From Chitinophagaceae bacterium (GTDB lineage: Bacteria; Bacteroidota; Bacteroidia; Chitinophagales; Chitinophagaceae), in the NCBI GenBank assembly GCA_016702745.1, contig JADJDJ010000004.1, positions 584,804-648,803 of the forward strand: a DNA stretch of 64,000 nt, written 5' to 3'. The notes under the pieces were generated by a model. That model was not told the origin of the DNA and did no database searches. It saw only the letters and a list, made by a program, of their open reading frames with translations. Position numbers and translations under genes: made by a program. Shown in pieces: positions 18,341 to 26,254 of this stretch. Position 1 is the first letter of the stretch, and every line of letters starts with the position of its first letter.

Positions 18341-19450
18341 TTAGCGGTTAATAATTATTTGGTTTCCTTCTTTCACATAATTGATGGAAGGAATCATTTC
18401 TTTCAGGGCTTCGAGGGCCTGGGATACAGACTCCTGGTCAAAAATCCCGTTGACCTTCATTTCTTTCAGTTCCTCTGCTTCGATCTCAATCTGAACAGCA
18501 TATCTTCTTTCCATCCGCAGGGCCAGTTCTTCCATGGTTTCGTTCCGGAAGATGAGCCGGTTATCAATCCAGGCAATTTCATCAATGGAACTATCGGCAG
18601 TATGGTACCTCAGTTTATTCACAGATACCAGGGGCATGGTGGCTGTGGTTACATTCATCTTCTCTTTATTCGCTGTAATGACCGGCCGGGTCATTTTGTC
18701 ATTCTCCACCACCAGTTTTTCACTGGGGGAAAGGATGATTTTATCATTGGGCCGGTTCTTGATCGTTACTTCTATACTTCCCCGGATCAGGCTGGTTTCG
18801 CTCAGTTTATCTTCGGGGTATGCTTTTACATTAAAGGCAGTACCCAGTACTTTGATATTGATATTGGAAGTATGAATGATAAAGGGTTTGTCTTTCATCT
18901 TCGTTACATCAAAATAACCTTCACCTGAAAGGGTCACTTCACGCAGTTCCTTTCCAAAATCTTTATTATAGGTCAGTTTACTGCCTGCATTCAGCCAAAC
19001 CATGGAACCGTCTGGTAACTCCACTTTGGAAGTGGAACCCGGGCGGGTGGTGATTTCGCTGACCTGACGGGCCATTTCCTGACCCTGACTGGTTTTAAAA
19101 GGCTTCATCAGCAGGGTCCAGGCACCGGCAAGTACCAGCAGTACGGCTGCGGCCCAATACCAGCGTTTCATCTTTTTCCGTCCCGACATGGAAACAACCG
19201 GTGTCTGATCCGGCATATTCCCAAACGGGACATTCAGTTCCTGCATTCTTTGCAAATGAAGCATGTAGGCGTCTTCCTCTTCGGTATGGTCCTTTTTCGG
19301 CTGATTTTTCCAGATCTCTCCCAGGTTCTGAATAGCATATTGCCACTCGGGGTGTTCCAGAATCAGATTTTCCAGAACAACCAGTTCTTCCGGACTGGCC
19401 TCTCCCGATAATTTTTTCGACAATAAGATCCAAAAAGTCTCCTGGCTCAT
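18341..19450 (-). CDS. FecR-family anti-sigma factor with DUF4974
   Basis: 369 aa from the ATG at 19450-19448, which gives MSQETFWILLSKKLSGEASPEE, the standard start of this family; 12 more in-frame codons exist upstream to 19486 but look non-native. One membrane segment near residues ~100-118 (YWAAAVLLVLAGAWTLL) separates the cytoplasmic sigma-binding part from the periplasmic FecR domain (TRPGSTSKVELPDGSMVWLNAGSKL). The C-terminal DUF4974 follows (MEELALRMERRYAVQIEIE, GIFDQESVSQALEAL). It should hold the neighbouring ECF sigma factor and release it when SusC, through its STN domain, senses substrate. There is a 152-nt gap to susC and 65 nt to the sigma gene's stop. Confidence 0.93.
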   Translation of the reverse strand: MSQETFWILLSKKLSGEASPEELVVLENLILEHPEWQYAIQNLGEIWKNQPKKDHTEEEDAYMLHLQRMQELNVPFGNMPDQTPVVSMSGRKKMKRWYWAAAVLLVLAGAWTLLMKPFKTSQGQEMARQVSEITTRPGSTSKVELPDGSMVWLNAGSKLTYNKDFGKELREVTLSGEGYFDVTKMKDKPFIIHTSNINIKVLGTAFNVKAYPEDKLSETSLIRGSIEVTIKNRPNDKIILSPSEKLVVENDKMTRPVITANKEKMNVTTATMPLVSVNKLRYHTADSSIDEIAWIDNRLIFRNETMEELALRMERRYAVQIEIEAEELKEMKVNGIFDQESVSQALEALKEMIPSINYVKEGNQIIINR

Positions 19451-19514
19451 GGTTTTGATGGGTATACCTGCATAAGACAGTCCCAACCAGTGCTTACCCC
19501 TAAAGAAATTTTAA

Positions 19515-20110
19515 TTATTTTTTAAGAATTGTCTGGCTCCTGGCCGGAATAGCTGTTTTGAGCTCAAAATGCATGCATTTTCCGATCCTTCTTAATGCGA
19601 TAGCCATTTGAGCCTCAATGGTTTTAACGGATAATTGCAGCAATTCGGCCACTTCTTTGTACCGAAGGCCATCTTCCTTGACCAGCTTGAAAATCAGCCG
19701 GCAGCGAGGGGCAAGTCATTGACTGCTTTCTTTACTTGGCGGAACATTTCCTCGGTGAGCATTAATTGTTCGGGGTCAAAATAGAGGGAATTGACCTGTA
19801 CCAGCCATTCTTCGGGGGATAGGTTGACCTGTCTTTTTTGTTTCTTAAGTTGATTCAGGGCCAGGTTCTTGGTAGTAGTATAAAAATAAAGGAGGGGGGA
19901 ATTGATATTTTCGAGTTCTTCTCTTTTTTGCCAGATGCGTATAAACACATCAGACACAAGCTCTTCTGCTTCCTCTCCTGATTTCAGGATGGAATAGGCA
20001 AACTGTTTCAGCCGGGCATGCAACAGAATGAATAGTTCCCGGTAGGCAGCCTGGTCGCTGTTGACTGAAATGGCAGTAAGCAATCGTTTAATATTCTCGG
20101 TCTCCGGCAT
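19515..20110 (-). pseudogene. ECF RNA polymerase sigma-70 factor, frameshifted before region 4
   Basis: Reading from the ATG at 20110-20108, sigma region 2 is clear (AAYRELFILLHARLKQFAYSI, AEELVSDVFIRIWQKREEL, LLYFYTTTKNLALNQLKKQ). The frame hits TGA at 19694 after ...VKKAVNDLPLAAG. Adding one base in the C-run complementary to 19708-19711 gives instead LPPRCRLIFKLVKEDG, then LRYKEVAELLQLSVKTIEAQ and MAIALRRIGKCM, an intact region 4 helix-turn-helix ending at TAA 19517-19515. So the gene is one base short within a homopolymer. As written, the product lacks the -35-binding domain. Genomic position (directly before fecR and susC) fits the cognate sigma of the PUL. It could be a sequencing error or a true recent mutation. 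Confidence 0.88.
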
Positions 20111-20220
20111 CGATTGCGTAAATCTAAGGATATCACAACTGAAAATCCATGACGATTTCCGCACATTGGGCAAAAAACAGGCTAAAAAAGGGCATTATTT
20201 GATTCGTATCAAGCGGAAAA

Positions 20221-20246
20221 CAAAAAGGCTGCGGGTATTTGCAGCC
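20221..20246 (-). terminator. Intrinsic terminator after the tRNA gene
   Basis: The minus strand reads GGCTGC, AAATACCC, GCAGCC, then TTTTTG. The 6-bp stem lies at 20227-20232 and 20241-20246. It starts 4 nt after the tRNA 3' end and so should define the tRNA precursor. Confidence 0.75.
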
Positions 20247-20249
20247 TCG

Positions 20250-20323
20250 TGGTCCCTGTTGGGCTCGAACCAACGACCCTCTGATTATGAGTCAGATGCT
20301 CTAACCGTCTGAGCTAAGGGTCC
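20250..20323 (-). tRNA. tRNA with CAT anticodon (elongator Met, possibly Ile2)
   Basis: A 74-nt cloverleaf reads GGACCCT-TA-GCTCAGACGGTTAGAGC, anticodon arm TCTGACTCATAATCAGA, variable loop GGGTC, T-arm GTTGGTTCGAGCCCAAC and 3' side AGGGACC-A. CCA is not encoded. The anticodon is CAT, which serves elongator Met or, after lysidine modification, Ile (AUA); the sequence alone does not decide. The initiator hallmark (three G-C pairs in the anticodon stem) is absent. The acceptor stem has an A3-A70 mismatch in an otherwise perfect 7-bp stem. Confidence 0.93.
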
Positions 20324-20404
20324 TGAGCGGTTTGCTCAAGGGGGCGAAATTAGTAAAATAATAATTATTACTCCTTATTAACCAATCTTTAACCCAAAGA
20401 AAAA

Positions 20405-20412
20405 TATATTTG
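20405..20412 (+). promoter_or_regulatory. Bacteroidota-type -7 box (TATATTTG)
   Basis: TATATTTG matches the TAnnTTTG consensus of the Bacteroidota primary sigma factor exactly and lies 17 nt before the ATG of the barrel protein gene at 20430. No convincing TTTG -33 element is seen at the right distance, so the call is partial. Confidence 0.5.
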
Positions 20413-20429
20413 CGCCCTTAACGAGACTT

Positions 20430-21158
20430 ATGAAGAAAACGCTGATCGTCCCCGTATTACTATGTCTAGGATTTGCTGCGATGGCTCAGGAGAATCCCAA
20501 GACTGACAAGAAGAAGAAACAGAACATTGATATGAGTAATCGTCCCAGCGATCACTTTATGATCCAGTTTGGATATACCGGTTGGGCCGGGATTCCGGAT
20601 ACCATCAACAAATCAGGTTTCTCTAAAAGTTTCAACGCCTATTTTCTTTTCGATTTCCCTTTCAAAACCAACCCGAAACTGAGTATGGCTTTTGGTCCTG
20701 GTATTGCCAGTGACCATATTGTATTCTCGCAAACTGATGTGGGGATCAAAAGAAATACAAATACGATTCAGTTCACCAATGTTTCAGATACCAACAATTA
20801 CAAAAAAACCAAACTGGCCACGGTGTATGCCGAAGCGCCTATTGAGTTTCGTTTTTCTGCAGATCCTTTAAATGGAAAGGGGCTGAAGGCAGCGATTGGT
20901 GTAAAAGTTGGTTTATTGATCAATGCGCATACCCGCAATACCAAGTATGAAAGCAGTACCTCCGCTACCATTGCTGACCATACTTTAAAAGAGTCCAGTA
21001 AATATTTTTTCAATAAGAACCGGATTAGTATGCAGGGCCGGATTGGTTATGGACATGTGAGTCTGTATGGCAGTTACCAGCTGACGCCGCTTTTTAAAGA
21101 TGGTCTTGGTCCGGTGGTGAGGCCGTTTAGTATTGGGATTACGTTGAGTGGATTGTAA
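20430..21158 (+). CDS. Outer-membrane beta-barrel protein (PorT/OmpW-like fold), function unknown
   Basis: 242 aa with a clean signal peptide (MKKTLIVPVLLCLGFAAMAQ). After a short lysine-rich stretch, alternating hydrophobic strands follow (HFMIQFGYTGWAGI, SFNAYFLFDFPF, KLSMAFGPGIASDHIVF, TKLATVYAEAPIEFRFSA, GLKAAIGVKVGLLINAHT, ISMQGRIGYGHVSLYGSYQLT) and the chain ends in RPFSIGITLSGL, like a small 8-10 strand barrel of the PF13568 type. Proteins of this type are common and mostly uncharacterised in Bacteroidota. It is a single gene with its own -7 box and a strong terminator behind it. Confidence 0.8.
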   Translation: MKKTLIVPVLLCLGFAAMAQENPKTDKKKKQNIDMSNRPSDHFMIQFGYTGWAGIPDTINKSGFSKSFNAYFLFDFPFKTNPKLSMAFGPGIASDHIVFSQTDVGIKRNTNTIQFTNVSDTNNYKKTKLATVYAEAPIEFRFSADPLNGKGLKAAIGVKVGLLINAHTRNTKYESSTSATIADHTLKESSKYFFNKNRISMQGRIGYGHVSLYGSYQLTPLFKDGLGPVVRPFSIGITLSGL

Positions 21159-21176
21159 GATTTTTAAAGAAGATAT

Positions 21177-21215
21177 AAAAAAAACACAGCTGATGCAATC
21201 AGCTGTGTTTTTTTT
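21177..21215 (+). terminator. Strong intrinsic terminator
   Basis: ACACAGCTGA, loop TGCAA, TCAGCTGTGT form a perfect 10-bp stem at 21184-21208, preceded by an A-run and followed by a run of seven T beyond the stem. The flanking A and T runs extend the stem and make it potentially bidirectional. It lies 18 nt after the barrel-protein stop codon. Confidence 0.9.
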
Positions 21216-21239
21216 GCAAGTTTACAAATGTGAAGTAAG

Positions 21240-22200
21240 TTGTTATGATTTGGTCTTGTAAGTAAAAGAAATCTTTCCTTCTTTTTTTTCTTAATGAAAA
21301 AAGTAAATAGAAGCGTACTGCTGAACTAATGAAACTTTTTCCTATTAAGAGTCTTTCCTTACTTTTTTCTTGATAAAAAAGTAACAAAAAATCAAGACGG
21401 GTCGAAAGGGAAATTCATTCTCTTTGGAATTTTCCGAAGGCGAACCGGCCCCCGGAAAGTAAGCTCTGGCACGGACTTTAATGCCAGATTTTTCATGCGT
21501 GATTTGGCGGGTTATCCTACTGCGCTGATTTTTCGATTTGCAGCGATGTATAAAATTGTGATGTTGTTCAAATCGAAAAATAGGCGCTATGGAAATTCAT
21601 TACGTCCAAAGCTCATAGCCGATTTAAGAAATAGTGCTTTGTTTAATAGACAAAGGGTAAAGCAATGGCCCTAAATCTATATAAGATCCTTTCCCCGTTT
21701 TTTCATAGTTGGCCGTATGGACAGTGAATTTAACCTTTTTACACTACGATGAGAGAAACTAATAAGGCCAGGGTATCTGATAGCTTTTGAGTTCCAAATA
21801 AAGTAAAATTTTGAGCGTCGGGCGACGGTTCGTCTGCAGCAATTTCCCAAGAGCGGAAAATTCCGCTTCGAACCGTCTTGTCCCGATGGCTATCGGGATT
21901 GTTGTTACTTTTTTTATCAAGAAAAAAAGTAAGTAGAGAAAAGATTCTTAAAAAAGCTACCTCCAAATTCAAGCCCTTGTCTCCAAAAAAATAATAAAAT
22001 TGCTTTTTAAATAGTGATAGCACATCAGTTTGTAGCCAGTAAAATTCTGGTAGTAAGAACTGGTCCCACTTTATCAAGAAAAAAGAAAATAATATCAGTA
22101 AGGCTGAATAATCCCACTAAACCTCAGTATCCACCCCAAACATTTAAATAAATAACAAAAAAAAATCCCCCACCACCCCACTATTCTCTAATTTTACCCT
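21240..22200. repeat. Non-coding ~1-kb block rich in inverted repeats
   Basis: No convincing gene is seen on either strand. The block contains TTGATAAAAAAGTAAC (about 21369-21384) and its near-inverse GTTACTTTTTTTATCAAG (about 21903-21920), facing each other about 530 bp apart, with a further TTTATCAAGAAAAAAG near 22070. Between them are a long hairpin (GCGC, 2 nt, ATTTTTCGATTTG, then CAAATCGAAAAAT, 2 nt, GCGC; 21521-21589), and a CCCGATGGCTATCGGG palindrome near 21882-21897. Similar intergenic pieces recur in Bacteroidota genomes, so this may be a dispersed repeat or a MITE-like remnant. Confidence 0.55.
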
Positions 22201-22216
22201 CCGAAGGAACCCCTAT

Positions 22217-23407
22217 ATGCTCGATACCAAAAAGAAAATTCAAAAAGAAGAAAAAGCCGTTTTAGTCGGTCTTGTACACAAAGACCAAACCGAACAACAA
22301 CTCAACGAATACCTCGACGAACTCGCCTTTCTCGCCGAAACCGCCGGCGCAGTTGCTGTGAAACGCTTTACTCAAAAACTCCCGCACCCCGACAGCCGTA
22401 CATTCGTTGGCAAGGGTAAACTGGAAGAAATCCGCCAATATATTCAGGGCCGCGATATCCGCATCATCATTTTCGATGATGAACTCAGCGGTGCACAGAT
22501 CAACAATATTGAAAAAGCCCTGGAGATAAAAACAATTGACCGCAGTGACCTGATCCTCGACATCTTCGCCAGCCGTGCAAAGACTGCCCAGGCCCGGGCA
22601 CAGGTGGAACTGGCCCAATACCAGTATATCCTTCCCCGTCTTCGCGGCATGTGGAAACACCTGGAACGTTTGGGTGGCGGTATTGGTACCAGAGGACCCG
22701 GTGAAACAGAAATTGAAACGGACAGAAGGATTGTCAGAGATAAAATTTCATTGCTGCGGAAGCGACTCGCAGAAATTGATAAACAATCTTTCACTCAACG
22801 AAAAGAAAGAGGTGAATTTATCCGGGTAGCCCTCGTTGGATATACCAATGTGGGCAAAAGCACCATCATGAACCTGCTCAGCAAGCGGGATGTTTTTGCA
22901 GAAAATAAATTATTCGCCACACTTGATACAACAACCAGTAAAGTTGTTTTTGAAACCACGCCGTTTCTTTTGAGCGATACTGTAGGTTTTATCCGCAAAC
23001 TCCCTCACCATCTGGTGGAAAGCTTTAAAAGCACGCTTGACGAAGTAAGGGAATCAGATATCCTCCTGCATGTAGTGGATGTATCCCATCCCGCTTATGA
23101 AGAACAGATTGCTGTAGTGAATAAAACCCTGCATGACCTGGATGCTCACGATAAACCCGTTCTGACCATCTTCAATAAAATGGATCTTTACGAAGCCTAT
23201 ACTTTTGACGAATGGCTGGAGGAAAATACAAAAAAAGAAATCCTGGAAGACCTCTATGAGCGCTGGCAACATGAAACAGGCGGCAATGCTGTTTTTGTTT
23301 CTGCCCTAGAAAAAAAGAATATTGATCAGCTAAGGAAATCTATTCTTGATAAAGTAAGGTCCATGTATCGGGTACGTTATCCTTATAAGTCGGAGTTTCT
23401 TTATTAG
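22217..23407 (+). CDS. hflX: GTPase HflX
   Basis: 396 aa, the usual HflX length. The N-terminal HflX domain has ETAGAVAVKRFTQKLPHPDSRTFVGKGK and IIIFDDELSGAQINNIEK. It is followed by the glycine-rich linker RLGGGIGTRGPGETEIETDRR and the G domain: G1 GYTNVGKS (207-214), the G2 threonine in TLDTTTSKV, G3 DTVGFI and G4 FNKMD. HflX binds the 50S subunit and splits or rescues stalled and hibernating ribosomes, particularly under heat stress. The ATG at 22217 is the only sensible start. It stands alone between a repeat-rich gap and a stretch of simple repeats. Confidence 0.97.
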   Translation: MLDTKKKIQKEEKAVLVGLVHKDQTEQQLNEYLDELAFLAETAGAVAVKRFTQKLPHPDSRTFVGKGKLEEIRQYIQGRDIRIIIFDDELSGAQINNIEKALEIKTIDRSDLILDIFASRAKTAQARAQVELAQYQYILPRLRGMWKHLERLGGGIGTRGPGETEIETDRRIVRDKISLLRKRLAEIDKQSFTQRKERGEFIRVALVGYTNVGKSTIMNLLSKRDVFAENKLFATLDTTTSKVVFETTPFLLSDTVGFIRKLPHHLVESFKSTLDEVRESDILLHVVDVSHPAYEEQIAVVNKTLHDLDAHDKPVLTIFNKMDLYEAYTFDEWLEENTKKEILEDLYERWQHETGGNAVFVSALEKKNIDQLRKSILDKVRSMYRVRYPYKSEFLY

Positions 23408-23640
23408 TTGAGAGGTTGAGTAGTTGAGAGGTTGAGTAGTTGAAAAGTTGAGTTGTTTAAAGGGAGGAGCCCTATTCACCAATCAGACAGAATCATTTCT
23501 CTGCGCATCCTCTTTATCTCATTTCTCTGCGGTAAAAAATTCTCCCCCTTTACCAAAAAAACCAACAACCCTCCTTATCTTGACTGCCGACTCCTGACTC
23601 TTGACTCTTGACTCTTGACTCTTGACTCTTGACTATAGAC
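23407..23640. repeat. Short tandem repeats between hflX and the Rieske gene
   Basis: Two simple-repeat patches flank a TTTCTCTGCG-containing stretch. At 23407-23453 a TTGAGAGGTTGAGTAG unit is repeated about two and a half times. At 23595-23636 a heptamer TGACTCT occurs five times exactly plus one variant (TGACTAT). At 23497-23537 the sequence TTTCTCTGCGCATCC/TTTCTCTGCGG resembles a second dispersed intergenic sequence found near 47.9 kb. Confidence 0.7.
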
Positions 23641-23656
23641 TAATGACTATCAACTA

Positions 23657-24013
23657 ATGACTTCCCTCTCCTGGACCAAAATAGCGAACCACATCAACGA
23701 ACTCGACTTCGCAGATAATCATATTGCCATTACAGAAGTAAAAGGAAAAAAAATCTGTATCGCCAGATGGCAGGACCAGGTTTTTGCATTTGCCCATAAA
23801 TGTCCGCATGCAGGTGGAATGATGGCTCATGGCTATCTTGATGCACTCGGTAATGTGGTTTGTCCGCTCCACCGCTATAAATTCTGTATGTCCAACGGCC
23901 GGAATGTGAGCGGCGAAGGCTATTTCCTCAAACACTGGCGGGTGGAAATACGCGATGAAGCAGTTTGGATTGGGATGGAAGAATCAAAAGGGCTCTTTGG
24001 ATTCTTTAAATAG
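23657..24013 (+). CDS. Rieske [2Fe-2S] ferredoxin
   Basis: 118 aa with no signal peptide, so a soluble cytoplasmic ferredoxin. The two Rieske boxes are complete: HKCPHAGGMM (Cys49, His51) and VVCPLHRYKF (Cys69, His72), with the usual 18-residue spacing and FCMSNGRNVSGEGYFLKHW behind. The box 2 residue after His is Arg rather than the common Gly. Such small proteins resemble the ferredoxin components of Rieske dioxygenases or NirD, but no partner reductase or oxygenase gene lies nearby. The start at 23657 gives MTSLSWTKI; the protein's electron-transfer partner is unknown. Confidence 0.92.
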   Translation: MTSLSWTKIANHINELDFADNHIAITEVKGKKICIARWQDQVFAFAHKCPHAGGMMAHGYLDALGNVVCPLHRYKFCMSNGRNVSGEGYFLKHWRVEIRDEAVWIGMEESKGLFGFFK

Positions 24014-24250
24014 ATATGATTGATTGACTACAATTTAGACGAAATCGCTATTGCTTTCATACAAATCAGTGACAATAAGGCATTTTTTCAGTCCTTTGTT
24101 ATAGTATTCGTCTATTCCGCTTCCATAATTCACTCATTTTCCGGAATTCACCGGTTTAGCAGGCCATATAGACTACCTTCATGATTCTTCATTCAACTTG
24201 TTGCATCTTTGTCACATCATCCTCGCAACAATTGTCTTTAATTACGCACT

Positions 24251-24841
24251 TTGAAATTATACATCAAAAATATGTTCTGCATCCGTTACAAAATAGTAGT
24301 GAAAGATGTATTGACCAGAATGGGACTTCATTATTCATTTGTAGAACTGGGAGAGGCTGATATACTGGAAACCATAACGCCTGAACAGCAGGAGCAATTC
24401 AGAACAGAACTGCTGAAATTCGGACTCGAACTGATGGATGATAAAAAAAGCGTACTGATTCAAAAGATCAAAAACGTAATCATCGAACTGGTACATTATT
24501 CTGAAGAACCGCTGATCGTGAATTTTTCCGTTAACCTCAGTGAAAAACTGAAATACGACTATACCTACCTGGCCAACCTTTTTTCTCTGGTACAGGGCAC
24601 CACGATCGAAAAATTTATCATTGCCCATAAAATAGAACGGGTGAAGGAGTTACTGGTGTATAATGAACTGAACCTGACCGAAATCGCCTACATGATGCAT
24701 TACAGCAGTGTTGCCCATTTGTCCACCCAGTTCAAGAAAGTAACCGGATTAACGCCTTCTCACTTCAAACAACTAAAAAAACAAAGACGCACCATGCTGG
24801 AAAATATCGGAGATATCCCCAACTACAAACCAGAGAGCTAA
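24251..24841 (+). CDS. AraC-family transcriptional regulator
   Basis: 196 aa from a TTG start at 24251 (KLYIKNMFCIRYK); the next ATG at 24272 would remove the conserved first strand. Residues ~1-60 resemble a ferredoxin-like/HMA-type domain common in this Bacteroidota group, where homologues as I recall them carry a CxxC pair; here the second Cys is replaced (FCIRYK). The C-terminal half has the two helix-turn-helices of AraC: YDYTYLANLFSLVQGTTIEKFI, KIERVKELLVYNELNLTEIAYMM and SSVAHLSTQFKKVTGLTPSHFKQLK. It heads the stress island and may regulate it, but that link is positional only. Confidence 0.88.
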   Translation: MKLYIKNMFCIRYKIVVKDVLTRMGLHYSFVELGEADILETITPEQQEQFRTELLKFGLELMDDKKSVLIQKIKNVIIELVHYSEEPLIVNFSVNLSEKLKYDYTYLANLFSLVQGTTIEKFIIAHKIERVKELLVYNELNLTEIAYMMHYSSVAHLSTQFKKVTGLTPSHFKQLKKQRRTMLENIGDIPNYKPES

Positions 24842-24883
24842 ACAGGCCGATTGTAGCAATCATATAACAAAGACTGGCAAGTC

Positions 24884-24918
24884 TGTAAGCGACTTGCTTT
24901 CATCCTGACTGAACTTTA
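24884..24918 (+). promoter_or_regulatory. Shared spaced promoter motif, site 1
   Basis: TGTAAG at 24884-24889, 21 nt, then GAACTTTA at 24911-24918, 32 nt before the ATG at 24951. This is the same layout found at 27414, 34055 and 34624. A small GCAAGTC/GACTTGC hairpin overlaps the first element. Confidence 0.55.
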
Positions 24919-24950
24919 AACATCGCAGTTGATACCTGCAGTTCCACAAC

Positions 24951-25283
24951 ATGAGCATCCTCCTTTATTTCATCATCGCTGCCGTTTTCCTGATCGCCGC
25001 TGCCATCACGGGTTATAGCCTGTTGAACCGCAAAAGTGTGCCGGTTGCCTTATTCAGGGATGCCCTCCGGAATGAGAATTGTGGAAATTTTGAAGCCGCC
25101 ATCCAGGGTTATGAAAATGCATTGGCAGAAATCAATAAATCCAGGTTTCCAAGCGGAAAACTGATTCAAAAAATAAACGGCAAACTGAAAGTACTTAAGA
25201 CAGTGACCAGCTACCAGGCCAATTTTCATTATGAAAACACCAGGTGGCCAATCCCCGATCTTATGAATGGAAGCTTTCACTAA
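24951..25283 (+). CDS. Small single-pass membrane protein, unknown
   Basis: 110 aa. Residues 1-25 (SILLYFIIAAVFLIAAAITGYSLL) form one membrane segment; the rest is a soluble tail with a TPR-like helix pair (FRDALRNENCGNFEAAIQGYENALAEI). No family is recognised with certainty. It follows a copy of the shared promoter motif and precedes other small proteins of the stress island, so it probably belongs to that regulon. Confidence 0.75.
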   Translation: MSILLYFIIAAVFLIAAAITGYSLLNRKSVPVALFRDALRNENCGNFEAAIQGYENALAEINKSRFPSGKLIQKINGKLKVLKTVTSYQANFHYENTRWPIPDLMNGSFH

Positions 25284-25314
25284 GCCGGAACAACCGGCAA
25301 CGGATTCAAAAACC

Positions 25315-25512
25315 ATGAATCAATCAGCGCAAATGATCCTCCAAACCACCATGCTGATCCAGCTTGAATATCCTGAATTATCCAAATTTCTGGAAGAAAT
25401 GCCGGTGACCATTCCGGATATGAAAGAACCGGTGATGAGCCCGCAAATCCTGAGTGACTACAACGACTCTCTTACCATACTGCTGGCCAGTTATGCCAGT
25501 TTTCATTCCTAA
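25315..25512 (+). CDS. Small conserved-looking soluble protein, unknown
   Basis: 65 aa from the ATG at 25315, 31 nt after the previous stop; a longer in-frame start at 25267 would overlap that gene. The sequence (SAQMILQTTMLIQLEYPELSKFL, then EEMPVTIPDMKEPVMS) is helical with an acidic, proline-containing middle and looks like a real small Bacteroidota protein. No function can be given. It lies in the same direction and probably on the same transcript as the membrane protein before it. Confidence 0.6.
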   Translation: MNQSAQMILQTTMLIQLEYPELSKFLEEMPVTIPDMKEPVMSPQILSDYNDSLTILLASYASFHS

Positions 25513-25519
25513 GAAGCAG

Positions 25520-25849
25520 ATGATCAGTTATTTCCATATCACCGGACGGAATCAGCAGCAGCAAACAGGAATTGTTGTACTATCTCCCTGTACAATAACT
25601 TATCAAAAGCCATTCAGTTCCCGCCAAAACAACAGGAATAATTCCCTGCAACCTGAACAGGAACCTGCTTCAGGTTCCAAACACCGGACAGGTGAAGCCA
25701 ATCAGTCCGCCTTATTCATTCATCCTGACGAATGGATGGTCACCATTGAAAAAACGGGGTCTGCCGGACCCGCTGAACAACTCACTGTTCAGGGCAGGCT
25801 GATTCAGGAAGAAAAAAGAACCGGAAGAGGAAATATTCAGCCCCGTTAA
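25520..25849 (+). CDS. Possible small protein, unknown
   Basis: 109 aa from the ATG at 25520, 7 nt after the previous stop; an earlier in-frame start would overlap the previous gene. It is rich in Gln, Asn and Ser (NQQQQTGIVVLSP, SSRQNNRNNSLQPEQEP) with a more ordered end (FIHPDEWMVTIEKTG). Codon usage is not clearly distinct from the neighbours. It could be a real fast-evolving protein or chance. Confidence 0.35.
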   Translation: MISYFHITGRNQQQQTGIVVLSPCTITYQKPFSSRQNNRNNSLQPEQEPASGSKHRTGEANQSALFIHPDEWMVTIEKTGSAGPAEQLTVQGRLIQEEKRTGRGNIQPR

Positions 25850-25896
25850 TCTACGGCCACGCAAAATTCCGGCATCATATTTCCATTAATAAAAAT

Positions 25897-25962
25897 CTGT
25901 GAATTCTGTAAAAATCAGTAACAACTGTATAACGGTTAGTCATCAGTTAAAAACCAACTTAG
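25897..25962 (+). promoter_or_regulatory. Shared spaced promoter motif, weaker site 2 with upstream CTGTGAAT
   Basis: CTGTGAAT at 25897, TATAAC at 25928 (31 nt later, start to start) and CAACTTAG at 25955 (27 nt later). The distances equal those at 34024/34055/34082 and 34593/34624/34651, although both core boxes carry one mismatch. It lies 33 nt upstream of the ATG at 25996. Confidence 0.4.
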
Positions 25963-25995
25963 CTGTACACGGCTTACCGATTTAAATTTTATGCC

Positions 25996-26244
25996 ATGAG
26001 TAACTTAATCCACAGCAACAACCCATTCAGCAGCCGTCAGTTTTTGAACACTGGAACAGGGGGTGAAGATATTGCCATTGTCATTGAAACTGTACTGGAT
26101 TCAGTCCAGACAGAATTACCATCCCAAAACGAAAACAGTCCGGACATCAATAACAGTTATTCCGATAAAAAGCAGTTACTGTCCTTAGCCTTAAGGCCCT
26201 TACCGCTTCCTTTACCGGAAGATCTGCTTTCAATCACTTCTTAA
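25996..26244 (+). CDS. Small protein upstream of dps, unknown
   Basis: 82 aa starting MSNLIHSNNPFSSRQF, with a polar middle and a proline-rich end (ALRPLPLPLPEDLL). No family is recognised. It lies 10 nt before dps in the same direction and downstream of a copy of the shared promoter motif, so it is probably the first gene of a small dps transcript. Reality of the protein is moderately supported by this position. Confidence 0.5.
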   Translation: MSNLIHSNNPFSSRQFLNTGTGGEDIAIVIETVLDSVQTELPSQNENSPDINNSYSDKKQLLSLALRPLPLPLPEDLLSITS

Positions 26245-26254
26245 TCAAATAAAG

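Noticed and set aside
23595..23636. Heptamer tandem repeat considered as a CRISPR array
   Set aside because: Units are only 7 nt and contiguous without spacers, so it is a simple repeat. No CRISPR array or cas gene was seen in the window.
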